Shown: positions 1 to 9,540, numbered from the stretch's first letter. The stretch: 63,917 nucleotides of DNA from an uncultured bacterium (GCA_902801985.1 CADCKD010000007.1:1-63917), one strand, 5' to 3'. Numbers and translations: made by a program. Notes: generated from the letters alone by a model not told the origin.

Positions 1-3000
1 GACAATTATAGTATAAATGGTAATTCAAAATTCGGTTATACAGGTACAGGTAATCAAATTAATTTTGCAAATGGTACATATAATTTAAGTGCTGATTTGG
101 CAAATGCTGTCGGCAATACTACATCATTCAAAGATGCGGTTGTAAATTCATACGGAACAACTTCATTTAGTGGTAATTATACGTTGAATGGCTCAAGTTT
201 GAATACTGATAATGGTGTAATAAACACTTTGACGTTTAATCAATTATCTACAACAAATGATAATAACTTAAATATTGACTTTAGCTTTGGTGCAAATGCA
301 AGTGACCAAATTGTGTCTACAAACCAAGGCGGCAGCTTGATACTTAATGCGATAAATGTATTTAATACAACAGATGACGGTACTAAATTAACTCGTAATG
401 TACAGGTATTAGATGGTTTAACATTCGCTAATAGCGATTACCAGACTGAATTGATGTCTGACTTGTACAAGTACACTGTAACAATAGTTGACGGTACAAC
501 ATTACATCTTGTTGCAAGTGATTATGCTACTGCAGATTCATTGTATATTTTGAACCACCAAAAGAGCGGTGAGAGAACATTCCAACTTGTAGGTGATGGT
601 ACAAATTATTATAGTAACAAAGATTTAGAACAAACTTTGGCAGGCACTTTAAATATTAAAGGCCGCAGCGAAGATAGAGCAGATACAATAATTGCAAGAA
701 CAAGTGCGCAAGAAGATGCCCGTCATTCAATGTTTAATTTGGCATATGATGATACATCATTAAATATAAGTGATATAACAATTCAAGATGCGCAAACAGC
801 AGGTAATGGTTCTGTAATTAATGCAACTAATTCATCTGCTCAAATATCAATTGATAATACTTTAATTAAAAATAGTAACGCAAGTGGTAATGGCGGTGCA
901 ATATATAGTGCTGCAGATTTGACTATCAAAAATAGTGATTTCGAAAATAATACTGCAACCGTTAAAGGTAATGATATTTATCTTGCAGGTGGTGCTGATG
1001 TTTCTTTTGAAACAGGCGCAAATGGCAATAGATTAACTGGTGGTATTGCAAGTGAAACTAATGCAAGTAATTTCACAAAAACCGGTACGGGTGCTTTGAA
1101 TTTGAGTGGTAAAAATTCTGATTATCTTGGTACAGTTGATATTCAAAATGGTAATTTGAATTATGATGCTTCAAGTGCTAATGATTCATTCTTCAGTAAT
1201 GCAAAAGAAATAAAAGTTGCTGAAGAATCTAAGCTAAACATTGATGATAAAGGTTTAACAAATCTTGCAGTAAGCAATTTGTCAGGTAAAGGTGAATTAA
1301 ATAAAAACGGTTCTAAGACATTGACTTTGACCAGAGATAATTCTCAGTTTAATGGTGATACAAATATTAATTCCGGCAAGTTGGCATTTGACAATGCCGG
1401 TGATAACAAATTTGTAGGCGGAGATGTCTTGGTAAGAGGAACTTTAGAATATACCGCATCTCAAAATGCTGCATTGAATAATGCTATTACAGGTAATGGT
1501 ACTTTTGATAAACAAGGTACAGGAACTTTATCAATCACAGGTGATGAGTCTGCATTTAGCGGAAAGGTTGATATTAATGCCGGTACTATTGCGTATGATA
1601 CTGCTTCCGGCGGTAAATTATTCGGATCTAGTTCAACTTACGAAATTTCTGATGGCGCGTCTTTAGATTTGACAGCTAATGGTGAAGATGAAACCATTGC
1701 AATTCAAAATGTATCAAGCCAAGGTTCAAATAACACTGCTGCAATAAATAAAAATGGAGCAGGAACTCTTGAATTAAATGGTAATAATTCAAGTTTCAGA
1801 GGAGATTTGAATATCAATAGCGGCAAAGTTGCTTATGAAAACAAATCAGGTAATGCATATATCGCAGGTGATACTGCTATTTCTCAAGGTGCAGCTTTAG
1901 ATTATACTGCAACAACTAATGGAACTTTAGCTAAAGTTTCCGGTTCAGGTGATTTGAACAAATTAGGTTCAGGTGAGTTGGTATTTAATGAAACTGAAAA
2001 TACCTTTAGCGGAAGTGCAAATGTTCAAGCTGGCAAATTGACTGTCAACGGTAGTGCGAATGCAACTGATTTTGCATTCAATACGACAGTTACAAATGGC
2101 AGCTTTGAATATAATGCCGGTGAAGGTTCTACATTAACAATTGGCGGAACTAATTCTAAGTTCTCATTTGATCAAGGTGCTTCAGGCAGTGCTACATTCA
2201 ACGGCAAAGGTGCTACTGACACTACATACAACCTTGGTGCTGTTGCTAATATGAATGATAATACTTCTGTTACTTTAAGTAATTCAACTATAAAATTAAC
2301 AGATGATAATTATAATTCAGGCAATTATATTATAAATAATTCTATTATAGATTTGATAAATGATGCCGCAAGTGATGAAAAATCATTTGGAAACCTGACA
2401 ATCAACGGTACAACAAAACTAAAAATAGATGTTGATTTGGGTCCACTTTCAGGTAAACCTTATTCTGATGTTTTGAATGTAAATAATGGCAGCGGAACAT
2501 TATTAATAGTATTAGATGAAATAAATGTTCTTAATGCTGAAAATAATAATGATGACGGTAATCATCCTACCTATGTATTTGATGTAATTACAGGTGATAG
2601 CGGGCTTGTTCTAGATGCAGAAAATTCCGTTACAAAATGGGCTACAAATGTATACGAATATGATGTAGATATAAATAATGATAAAACAGGCATTAAGATG
2701 ACTGCTTCTAAAGCCGCTGATGAACATTCATTAAAGGCAATGAATGATTATGAAGGCAAGAGAGGATTCCAATTTACAGATAATGATGATGACCCATATA
2801 TAATAGGAGAAGACCTTGGCGAAACTGCAAAAGGTGAATTCAAAGTAATCGGAACAGGTGATACTGTTGTTTCCGGTGAAAATAAACAAGGTGAAGCCGA
2901 TAAATCATTCTTTGAAGTTGTTAAAGACACAGATTTAGAAGTAAAAAATTTAACAATAACCAAGGCTGCAGGTGATGAGGGTTCTGTTCTTGTTGCGAAT

Positions 3001-5721
3001 AATGAAAATGCAACAGTTGCATTTGATAATGTTGATATAACAAACAGTAAATCAACGGGTGATGGCGGCGCTATCAACAACAAAGAATCTGAATCATTAA
3101 CTCTAAAAGACGGAACTGCAAGCGGTAACTCTGCAGGTGATGATGATAACGTTTCTGACGGCGGATTTATGAATAATTCATCAAGTGGCGAAACTTCACT
3201 TGATAATATGAATATTAATAATAACTCTGCAACAGGAAATGGTGGTGCAATAAATAACAGTGGAAGCGGCGATATGACTGTTGAGGATTCATCATTTGGC
3301 GGCAACTCAGCAGGTGGTGCAGGCGGCGCTATAAATAATGGCGGATCCGGAGATTTAACTGTTTCAAATACAACATTCCACGATAATACTTCTAAAGGCA
3401 ACGGCGGTGCTTTAAATAATACTTCTACCGGAACAACAAAATTAGATAATATTACTGCTTACAATAATACTTCAGAAGAAGGTTTGGGCGGTGCAATATA
3501 TACTAATCAGGATATGACTATTACCGATTCTAGTTTCGGTGTTGACCCTCAGGGTAATCCATCATTAAACAGAGATAAAAACGGTCAAAATGATATTTAT
3601 ATTGCTGACGGAGCAACTGTTACTTTAGAAACTAAAAATTCAGATAGTACAATAAATAGCGGTGTTGCAGGCGAAGGTGATATAGATAAAACCGGCTCTA
3701 AAACATTAAATCTTTCAGGTGATAATGACGGATTTACAGGTGATTTGAATGTTAAAGAGGGTGAAGTTAAATTCACTCAAAATAGCGAAGATGATACTTA
3801 CGTAAGCGGTCCGACTAATATCTCCGGTGGTGCTAAAGTCACATTGGATAATGATAAGAGTGATATCACTGCAGGTTCATTCTCAGGTGAAGGTGATTTA
3901 GTAAAAGACGGTTCAAAAGATCTTACTTTAACAGGTGACAATAGCGGCTTCAGTGGAAAAGTAGATATTCAAGCCGGTTCTGTAATATTTAATGCAGATG
4001 ACGGTACTAAATATTTTGGCGGTCAAACAAATATCGGAGAAGATGGTGAACTTGTTGTAAATTCTGATAATGGTACATCATTATCTCAGATATCCGGAAA
4101 TGGTACAATGACCAAAAACGGAGATGGAGATTTGACATTAAACGGCAATAATTCAGGCTTTAATGGCGATATGAATATCAACGGCGGAGCTTTGAATTTA
4201 GCATCCGGTACAACACTTGGTAATATCGGTAATGCAACATTTGCAGATGGAACTGCTATAAATCTTCAAAATACTTCTGTTGTAACTGATCCTGAAACAG
4301 GTGCATATACAACTGATCCAAATCCTGCAAGTATTGAATCTTTGAGCTTTAACAATCTTGTAATTAATGGCAAAGTTGATTTCAAAATTGATGTAGATTT
4401 ATATAATGAAAAAGCTGATAATATTCACGCAGATCAAGTTACAGTAAATAATGACGGATATCTATCTATCGGTAGAGGCGGTTTGAATGTTGTTACTGAT
4501 GCGAAGTCTCTTGTAAGAGATACGATAGTTCAAATCGCGTCAGGTGCTTTGGCTCAAGATGATTACATAAGACTTGAATCAGATGCTCGTACAGTAATGG
4601 GACCAATCCAAAAGTATGACGTAACTTATGGTAATGGTAATTTGACATTTGCGGGTCAAGGCGGAGACAGACCTGATATTAATTCTGTTAACCCTGCGAT
4701 TATGGCAAGTCCGGTTGCAACTCAAATTGGCGGATTCTTAACTCAGAGCCAAATGTTGCAGGATGGTTTCTTCCATATGAACAGATATACTAAATATGCG
4801 CACTCTGACAGATTTGCGGCAGAAAATATCAACAAATATGCAATCGAAACAGGTCAAATGCCGGCACAGGCTTCTCCACTTCCTGAAACTTCTCAAGGTA
4901 TGTGGATAAAACCTTATGCAACATATGAAAAAGTAGGCTTAAGAAACGGTTATAAAGTAGAAAACTTTGCATACGGTTCAATGTATGGTGGTGACGGCGA
5001 TATGTTCGATATGGGCCACGGCTGGAAAGGTGTAATATCAGCATTCGTTGGCTATAACGGCAACCATATGAATTATAACGGTATCAGTATGGATATGCAG
5101 GGCGGCTCTTTAGGCGCTACAGGAACATTCTATAAAGGTAATTTCTTTACAGGTATAACAGTTTCTACAGGTGCAAGTGCCGGTGAAGCATATACTCAAT
5201 ATGGTACTGACCGATTCTCAATGTTGACTGCCGGTATTGCAAATAAAACAGGATATAATATAGAAATTAATGATGGTAAATTGATTGTACAACCAACATT
5301 ATTCACAGGTTATACGTTTGTAAATACATTTGATTATACAAATGCAGCAGGAGTCAGAATGGATTCTGATCCGTTGCATGCTATTCAAATAATTCCTGGT
5401 GTAAAAATAATCGGCAATCTTGAAAATGGATGGCAGCCATACGCTGGAGTCGATATGGTATGGAACATAATGGATCGTACTAATGTAATGGCAAATGATG
5501 TAAGATTACCTCAAATGTCTGTAAAACCTTACGTTCAATATGGCGTGGGTGTTCAGAAAAGCTGGGGTGACAAGTTTACTGCATTTGTCCAAACAATGTT
5601 CCGTGGCGGCGGAAGAAACGGTGTTGCTTTCACTGCAGGATTCAGATGGGTATTTGGTAAAGAGAAGAAAAAGGTAGACCCAAATTATGTTCCTGTAAAA
5701 AAAGTTATTAAAAAATTATAA
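1..5721 (+). CDS. Autotransporter / Pmp-like outer membrane protein, 5' end outside window
   Basis: The frame is open from base 1 with no stop, so the gene begins before the window; a TTG at 97 is not needed as a start. At least 1906 residues are visible. The passenger carries about eight autotransporter-associated repeats of the form LxLxGxNSxFxGxxxIxxGxL, and five or six GGAI/GGAL motifs with nearby FxxN-type motifs, as in chlamydial polymorphic membrane proteins. The last ~270 residues, starting near 'MWIKPYATYE', look like an autotransporter beta-barrel. After the last strand ('FTAGFRWVFG') comes an unusual Lys-rich tail of about 16 residues. Expected role: a surface-exposed beta-helix adhesin or surface protein, possibly self-translocating. 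Composition is rich in Asn, Gly, Asp, Ser and Thr. Family assignment is strong; ligand unknown. Confidence 0.9.
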   Translation, partial: DNYSINGNSKFGYTGTGNQINFANGTYNLSADLANAVGNTTSFKDAVVNSYGTTSFSGNYTLNGSSLNTDNGVINTLTFNQLSTTNDNNLNIDFSFGANASDQIVSTNQGGSLILNAINVFNTTDDGTKLTRNVQVLDGLTFANSDYQTELMSDLYKYTVTIVDGTTLHLVASDYATADSLYILNHQKSGERTFQLVGDGTNYYSNKDLEQTLAGTLNIKGRSEDRADTIIARTSAQEDARHSMFNLAYDDTSLNISDITIQDAQTAGNGSVINATNSSAQISIDNTLIKNSNASGNGGAIYSAADLTIKNSDFENNTATVKGNDIYLAGGADVSFETGANGNRLTGGIASETNASNFTKTGTGALNLSGKNSDYLGTVDIQNGNLNYDASSANDSFFSNAKEIKVAEESKLNIDDKGLTNLAVSNLSGKGELNKNGSKTLTLTRDNSQFNGDTNINSGKLAFDNAGDNKFVGGDVLVRGTLEYTASQNAALNNAITGNGTFDKQGTGTLSITGDESAFSGKVDINAGTIAYDTASGGKLFGSSSTYEISDGASLDLTANGEDETIAIQNVSSQGSNNTAAINKNGAGTLELNGNNSSFRGDLNINSGKVAYENKSGNAYIAGDTAISQGAALDYTATTNGTLAKVSGSGDLNKLGSGELVFNETENTFSGSANVQAGKLTVNGSANATDFAFNTTVTNGSFEYNAGEGSTLTIGGTNSKFSFDQGASGSATFNGKGATDTTYNLGAVANMNDNTSVTLSNSTIKLTDDNYNSGNYIINNSIIDLINDAASDEKSFGNLTINGTTKLKIDVDLGPLSGKPYSDVLNVNNGSGTLLIVLDEINVLNAENNNDDGNHPTYVFDVITGDSGLVLDAENSVTKWATNVYEYDVDINNDKTGIKMTASKAADEHSLKAMNDYEGKRGFQFTDNDDDPYIIGEDLGETAKGEFKVIGTGDTVVSGENKQGEADKSFFEVVKDTDLEVKNLTITKAAGDEGSVLVANNENATVAFDNVDITNSKSTGDGGAINNKESESLTLKDGTASGNSAGDDDNVSDGGFMNNSSSGETSLDNMNINNNSATGNGGAINNSGSGDMTVEDSSFGGNSAGGAGGAINNGGSGDLTVSNTTFHDNTSKGNGGALNNTSTGTTKLDNITAYNNTSEEGLGGAIYTNQDMTITDSSFGVDPQGNPSLNRDKNGQNDIYIADGATVTLETKNSDSTINSGVAGEGDIDKTGSKTLNLSGDNDGFTGDLNVKEGEVKFTQNSEDDTYVSGPTNISGGAKVTLDNDKSDITAGSFSGEGDLVKDGSKDLTLTGDNSGFSGKVDIQAGSVIFNADDGTKYFGGQTNIGEDGELVVNSDNGTSLSQISGNGTMTKNGDGDLTLNGNNSGFNGDMNINGGALNLASGTTLGNIGNATFADGTAINLQNTSVVTDPETGAYTTDPNPASIESLSFNNLVINGKVDFKIDVDLYNEKADNIHADQVTVNNDGYLSIGRGGLNVVTDAKSLVRDTIVQIASGALAQDDYIRLESDARTVMGPIQKYDVTYGNGNLTFAGQGGDRPDINSVNPAIMASPVATQIGGFLTQSQMLQDGFFHMNRYTKYAHSDRFAAENINKYAIETGQMPAQASPLPETSQGMWIKPYATYEKVGLRNGYKVENFAYGSMYGGDGDMFDMGHGWKGVISAFVGYNGNHMNYNGISMDMQGGSLGATGTFYKGNFFTGITVSTGASAGEAYTQYGTDRFSMLTAGIANKTGYNIEINDGKLIVQPTLFTGYTFVNTFDYTNAAGVRMDSDPLHAIQIIPGVKIIGNLENGWQPYAGVDMVWNIMDRTNVMANDVRLPQMSVKPYVQYGVGVQKSWGDKFTAFVQTMFRGGGRNGVAFTAGFRWVFGKEKKKVDPNYVPVKKVIKKL

Positions 5722-5760
5722 TAGTTGATAATTCCTGCTATTTTGGACTACAATGATGTT

Positions 5761-6138
5761 ATGAAGAAATTTTTGAATATATTTTTCATAATAATATCTT
5801 TGTTCGCATCATTGAGCGCGAATGCTGATTTTGTTTTGAACACAAAATCAAGCGGGATATCGTGTGAGCAGATTTCATGTAATCTGTTTCCTTCAGATGC
5901 TCAAATTTTTGTTGATATTGATAACAGCGAAGGTACAATTGTTAGTTCAAATTCGTACTTGGAATATATTTGCAATATTCATAGAAATAACTATTCAGGT
6001 TCTACCCCTTGTGTATATTCGCTGTTGCCTAATCTGTTTTCAAAAAATGATGTGATTGCTCTAAAACGACATTCATATTATTTGTTTGATAATATATCAT
6101 CCTATTTAGAAAATGAAATCATGATTGGCGCTCCTTAA
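5761..6138 (+). CDS. Small exported cysteine-containing protein
   Basis: The ATG at 5761 gives a 125-residue product starting MKKFLNIFFIIISLFASLSA, a clear signal peptide with probable cleavage after the Ala-Asn-Ala stretch. An upstream TTG at 5725 would put 12 residues before the signal and is less likely. The mature part has four cysteines in two pairs (SCEQISC, and C...C about 12 residues apart), suggesting disulfides outside the cytoplasm. It starts 39 bases after the autotransporter stop and may be co-transcribed with it. No recognised family. Confidence 0.6.
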   Translation: MKKFLNIFFIIISLFASLSANADFVLNTKSSGISCEQISCNLFPSDAQIFVDIDNSEGTIVSSNSYLEYICNIHRNNYSGSTPCVYSLLPNLFSKNDVIALKRHSYYLFDNISSYLENEIMIGAP

Positions 6139-6222
6139 AGTTAAAGGTACATATATTATTAAAATAAGGCGCACATTATGTATGTGTGCGTGTTTTGTGT
6201 ACGAAAATTAAAGGAGATAAAA

Positions 6223-6351
6223 ATGGACGAAAATAAAAATGAAATAAAAAAGAAAACAAATAATTTTCATATCGGTGATTCATTAGGCCCGATATTATTT
6301 GGAATTATAGCTGTGGTTATAATGATTATAGCTGCACATTTTATGGGATAA
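6223..6351 (+). CDS. Small single-pass membrane protein (42 aa)
   Basis: A 42-codon frame with a good Shine-Dalgarno (AAGGAG ending about 6 bases before the ATG at 6223) and a strong hairpin terminator just after its stop. The first 15 residues are charged (MDENKNEIKKK), followed by one hydrophobic helix (ILFGIIAVVIMIIAAHF). The ribosome binding site plus terminator argue for a real gene despite its size. Function unknown. Confidence 0.6.
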   Translation: MDENKNEIKKKTNNFHIGDSLGPILFGIIAVVIMIIAAHFMG

Positions 6352-6357
6352 ATTGTA

Positions 6358-6391
6358 AAATCCGCGGGTCGAAATTTCGACCCGCGGATTT
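6358..6391. terminator. Bidirectional hairpin terminator
   Basis: A perfect 34-base palindrome with a 16-bp arm containing CCGCGGGTCG, flanked by A and T runs. It sits between the convergent small membrane gene and the glycosyltransferase and can serve both. Confidence 0.85.
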
Positions 6392-6395
6392 ATTT

Positions 6396-7235
6396 TTACC
6401 ATTTTATTAAATTAAATAATATATGTTTTGTTTTGCCTTTTTCTGTAATTGTTTTGTATATTGTAATATTAAATAATTTATATTTTTTTACGTTTATTTC
6501 AAATTCGGAGTAATTAATATTGTGTTTTGTATAAAAATCTCTCGTGATATTTTGTGCTTTTATGAAATCTGTTTTTGTTATTTTATTAGAATTTCTAATT
6601 AATGATTTTTTATGTCTGAAATAGTAGTAGTTTGTATTTGGGACAGTAACAAGCTTTTCTAAGTAGAATAAAATTTGCGGCGTAAAAATATAATCTTCGT
6701 AAATCATATTTGGGATAAATTTTATATTAGTTTTTATAAAAGATTCTCTTTTATAAATTTTGTTCCAGACGTATGAAGTTTTTGGTATTCCGCAAATTTT
6801 TAGCTTCTCCTGATAATCTGTGTATATTTTTTTATCTTTAAATGTTAGTATATTTTTTGAGTGTTTGCTGTTTATTTTAACAATTCCGCATACTGCAATA
6901 TCCGCATGATTTTTTATTGCTGCGTTGTATAAATTTTCATAAAAATCATCACATACCCAATCGTCAGAATCTACAAATGCTATATATTCGCCTGTTGCTT
7001 TTTCTATTCCGGTATTTCGAGCTGCTGAAGTCCCTTTATTTTCATTTGTGATTATAATAATTCTTTTATCCTTTTGTCCAAATTCATCTAATATTTTATT
7101 GGAATTATCAGTTGAGCCGTCATTAATGCATATAATTTCAATATCTTTAAGAGTTTGATTAATTAAGCTATTCAAGCATTTGGACAAGTATTCTTCAACA
7201 TTGTATATTGGAACTATAATACTAACTTTAGGCAT
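6396..7235 (-). CDS. Glycosyltransferase family 2 (GT-A fold)
   Basis: A 279-residue protein starting MPKVSIIVPIYNVEEYL. An ATG 33 bases upstream is possible, but AAGGAG sits at the right distance only from 7235. GT2 features: the IIVPIYN N-terminal strand, 'ICINDGSTDNS', and the DxD-type 'FVDSDDW' for nucleotide-sugar/metal binding at about residues 86-92. The C-terminal half is Lys/Tyr/Asn-rich and shorter than in many GT2 enzymes. Likely transfers a sugar in surface glycan or LPS assembly; acceptor unknown. Monocistronic by context. Confidence 0.88.
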   Translation of the reverse strand: MPKVSIIVPIYNVEEYLSKCLNSLINQTLKDIEIICINDGSTDNSNKILDEFGQKDKRIIIITNENKGTSAARNTGIEKATGEYIAFVDSDDWVCDDFYENLYNAAIKNHADIAVCGIVKINSKHSKNILTFKDKKIYTDYQEKLKICGIPKTSYVWNKIYKRESFIKTNIKFIPNMIYEDYIFTPQILFYLEKLVTVPNTNYYYFRHKKSLIRNSNKITKTDFIKAQNITRDFYTKHNINYSEFEINVKKYKLFNITIYKTITEKGKTKHILFNLIKW

Positions 7236-7367
7236 AAAATTCTCCTTTGTAAATTTTACAAAAAACAATTAACATAAGCAATAATAATAGTTTTAATAAT
7301 AATTATTTTGTAGTAATATATTTTCATAAAATTCGTAAACACAAAGATATAAATAAGGAGAATATGT

Positions 7368-7850
7368 ATGTTAGAATTTTTCAAAAGAGAACTAAACGAA
7401 TTCAAAGCCTTTGCTGTTCGTGGAAACGTGATTGACATGGCAGTAGGTATCATTATTGGTGCTGCATTCGGAAAAATTGTTGATTCAATGGTAAACGACG
7501 TAATTATGCCGCCTTTAGGTTGGTTAATGGGAAAGGTTGATTTTGCAAATATGTACTTTACGTTGCCAGTAGATGGTAATTTTACATCCTATCCATCATT
7601 AGAAGCTGCAAAAGCTGCTGGAGCTGTTACAATTAATTATGGCGTATTTATCAACACTTTGATAAGCTTTTTGATGGTAGCATTTGCTGTATTCTTATTG
7701 ATAAAGGGTATTAATAAGTTACAAGCTGCAGCTAAGAAAGATGCGGCAGATGCTGAACAAGCTGCTCCAACCGTAAAAACTTGCCCTAAATGTTTCTCTG
7801 AAATTGATATTAGAGCAACCAGATGCCCGCATTGTACAACTGAGTTATAA
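7368..7850 (+). CDS. mscL: Large-conductance mechanosensitive channel with C-terminal zinc ribbon
   Basis: A 160-residue protein with the MscL start ([35 protein letters not shown]), two transmembrane helices and a periplasmic loop. MscL forms a homopentameric inner-membrane channel that opens under osmotic downshock. Normal MscL is about 130-145 residues; this one ends in an added Cys-X2-Cys-X10-Cys-X2-Cys zinc ribbon (Cys139, 142, 153, 156) in place of the usual charged cytoplasmic helix end. AAGGAG precedes the ATG and a strong terminator follows. Confidence 0.95.
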   Translation: MLEFFKRELNEFKAFAVRGNVIDMAVGIIIGAAFGKIVDSMVNDVIMPPLGWLMGKVDFANMYFTLPVDGNFTSYPSLEAAKAAGAVTINYGVFINTLISFLMVAFAVFLLIKGINKLQAAAKKDAADAEQAAPTVKTCPKCFSEIDIRATRCPHCTTEL

Positions 7851-7862
7851 TTATTTCCAAAT

Positions 7863-7897
7863 AAAAAAAGCGAGCTTATTATTGGCTCGCTTTTTTT
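7863..7897. terminator. Terminator after mscL
   Basis: A hairpin with arms AAAAAAAGCGAGC and GCTCGCTTTTTTT, nearly symmetric, so it can also end transcription of the convergent gene at 7908-8300. Confidence 0.9.
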
Positions 7898-7907
7898 CTG
7901 TGTATAT

Positions 7908-8300
7908 TTAGTATCCATATCGCATAGGTATGTACATATTGGTGTATTGCGGAGTATAGTAGTTCGTTTTAGTTCTGCCTCCCGGATAATAAGTACGTGT
8001 GGTGTATTGAGGCGATATTATTCTTGTACCTTTGTTTGATACTCCGATTAAAATATCTTTGGGATTGTACATCCCATATCCTGTGTTAACCATAGAACTG
8101 GATGTATAATTTTTAGGATAAACTGTGGTTGTTGTATATGCAGGGTAATTATTGTAGTAATAATTTCTGCCATAATACGGGTTGTTATAGTATGGCCGAT
8201 TATAATAATATCCGGTTGGTACGGTAATTGTTCTTGTTGCACTATAACAAATCGGGCTGATTGCAAAAAATACCAGTAAGAATAAAAATGCTTTCTTCAT
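7908..8300 (-). CDS. Tyrosine-rich exported protein
   Basis: A 130-residue product with a clear signal peptide (MKKAFLFLLVFFAISPICYS) and a mature part very rich in Tyr, Asn, Pro and Thr, with repeated YYNxPYY-like stretches. AGGAG lies upstream of the ATG. The composition suggests a low-complexity periplasmic or surface protein. No known family. Confidence 0.65.
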   Translation of the reverse strand: MKKAFLFLLVFFAISPICYSATRTITVPTGYYYNRPYYNNPYYGRNYYYNNYPAYTTTTVYPKNYTSSSMVNTGYGMYNPKDILIGVSNKGTRIISPQYTTRTYYPGGRTKTNYYTPQYTNMYIPMRYGY

Positions 8301-8427
8301 TATAATAAACTCCTGAACTCTTTTTCATATTATAAACTATATAAACAGTTTTTTCACCTCCTCTCAATTGGTAATTCACAAGAATATATTTTTTGTAGTA
8401 TAATAGAATAGTATTGTTATTTAAGTT

Positions 8428-8509
8428 GTCGGGATGGCGAAATTGGTAGACGCGCATGATTCAGGTTCATGTGGGTAACACCTTGAGGGTTCGAGTCCCT
8501 TTCCCGACA
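8428..8509 (+). tRNA. tRNA-Leu (CAG)
   Basis: The acceptor arms GTCGGGA and TCCCGAC pair fully. The anticodon arm CATGA-TTCAGGT-TCATG gives anticodon CAG. A long variable arm (class II) and the T-loop TTCGAGT are present. Discriminator is A; CCA is not encoded. The 3' end from the T arm onward is repeated about 180 bases downstream. Confidence 0.95.
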
Positions 8510-8554
8510 TACTTATAAAAAAAATTTGGACAAAAAGTCCAATTTTTTTTATAA
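8493..8554 (+). repeat. Direct repeat copy 1: tRNA-Leu 3' end plus terminator
   Basis: Starts in the T arm (GAGTCCCTTTCCCGAC), includes the tRNA end, the spacer ACTTAT and the hairpin TTGGAC-AAAAA-GTCCAA. The same ~60 bases recur at 8671-8730, differing only in the lengths of A and T runs. Confidence 0.9.
8517..8550 (+). terminator. Terminator of tRNA-Leu
   Basis: A-run, hairpin TTGGAC-AAAAA-GTCCAA, then eight T residues: a standard intrinsic terminator 8 bases after the tRNA. Confidence 0.85.
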
Positions 8555-8670
8555 TATGCCAACGGGACTGAACATGAATTTTCCCTGTTGTGAAAAATTC
8601 AAGGGTTCAGCCATAAAGGCATACGAGGCTGTAGCTTTCGGGCTTCATACCCTCAAGCACACTCTCAGTA
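8555..8670. other. Insert between the tRNA-Leu repeats; possibly a structured RNA
   Basis: 116 bases without an open frame. It can fold: ATGCC near 8556 pairs with GGCAT downstream and encloses a hairpin with arms CTGAAC.TGAATTTT and AAAATTCA.GTTCAG. A second small stem (GAGGC/GCTTC) follows. With the repeated tRNA end and terminator after it, a transcript reading through would be a compact terminated RNA. It may equally be the residue of an excised element. Confidence 0.4.
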
Positions 8671-8730
8671 GAGTCCCTTTCCCGACATACTTATAAAAAA
8701 ATTTGGACAAAAAGTCCAATTTTTTATATA
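8671..8730 (+). repeat. Direct repeat copy 2: tRNA-Leu 3' end plus terminator
   Basis: Second copy of the tRNA-Leu T-arm-to-terminator segment. The hairpin with T tail at 8695-8725 could act as a terminator. It is preceded by sequence unrelated to a tRNA body. Confidence 0.9.
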
Positions 8731-8738
8731 GTTTTTTA

Positions 8739-9326
8739 TCAAATTTTTTTTAATATAAATTTATATAGTTCATGTAAGTAATTTTGAATATTTTCTTTTA
8801 GTGAGAATTTTTGTTTAGGTGTTTCTTTTACTTCTATTGGCGGATAATACATTAGGACATGTGGAAAATCTGAGATAGTTCCGTTTTTCTCTTGTTTTAT
8901 GAATTCATCAAGTTTTTTGTTAATGTCTTTGTAACTTGTATTCATCCCAAATTTTCTATAAAAGATATGCGGGGCTTTATGCGGGTCAAATTGTGCGTCT
9001 GCGCTCAAGAAAAATCTCCCTCCGCAGCCAATTTCTTTGCTGAATTTGTGAGCAAAATTAAGTAATGCTGTTCCTAATCCTTTCCCAGGCGGGTGTGATT
9101 TTATTGAACTAATAAACAAAGAAGCCTCTCTTTTACCATCCAGATATTGCGTAGCTTTTCTGCAAATCATTTGTGCGTGCTGATTTGGATTTGTAGTTGA
9201 AAATATAATAAATGTATGATAATCCAAACGTTGTGCCCTGTGCCAAATGAGTTTATCCGGTAATTTTTTTAAGGGCATTCGGTTTATATTTTGAGAATTT
9301 ATAATTTTTCTGACTTTGTTTATCAT
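8739..9326 (-). CDS. GNAT-type acetyltransferase
   Basis: 195 residues. The acetyl-CoA binding motif is readable as 'GKGLGTALLNFAHKFSKEIG', followed by 'PHIFYRKFGMNTS', the usual GNAT beta6-alpha4 end. Similar in layout to the protein at 23377-23889 (same R/GxGxGT motif, 'HxFYRKFG' and 'hMxYxP' near the C terminus), so the two are paralogs of one family. Substrate unknown; cytoplasmic. Confidence 0.75.
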   Translation of the reverse strand: MINKVRKIINSQNINRMPLKKLPDKLIWHRAQRLDYHTFIIFSTTNPNQHAQMICRKATQYLDGKREASLFISSIKSHPPGKGLGTALLNFAHKFSKEIGCGGRFFLSADAQFDPHKAPHIFYRKFGMNTSYKDINKKLDEFIKQEKNGTISDFPHVLMYYPPIEVKETPKQKFSLKENIQNYLHELYKFILKKI

Positions 9327-9458
9327 GGAAATAATATATCACATACAAAATAAAATAGTAAAAAGTCTTAGGGGTTGATTTTATATTTTCAGCATTACAT
9401 AATAAATTGTGCATATAGTATATGTTTAATGTCCTGCACAAAGTATAATTGAGTATAA

Positions 9459-9535
<77 letters not shown>

Positions 9536-9540
9536 TTTAA

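Noticed and set aside
97..99. TTG as the start of the autotransporter
   Set aside because: The frame is open to base 1 and the upstream residues continue the same style of repeat; there is no signal peptide at 97.
2748..3401. 217-codon minus-strand frame inside the autotransporter gene
   Set aside because: It is the antisense shadow of the repetitive passenger; composition (Leu/Pro/Ser) mirrors the Asn/Gly/Asp repeats, and no start signal is seen.
1..5721. CRISPR-like repetition in the autotransporter gene
   Set aside because: Repeats are degenerate, in frame and code for a beta-helix; there are no identical repeats with unique spacers.
8242..8457. 71-codon minus-strand frame
   Set aside because: It covers the tRNA-Leu 5' end and has no protein-like features.
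8555..8690. Second tRNA in the insert after tRNA-Leu
   Set aside because: Only the T-arm-to-end part of a tRNA is present; no matching 5' acceptor strand, D arm or anticodon arm can be built.
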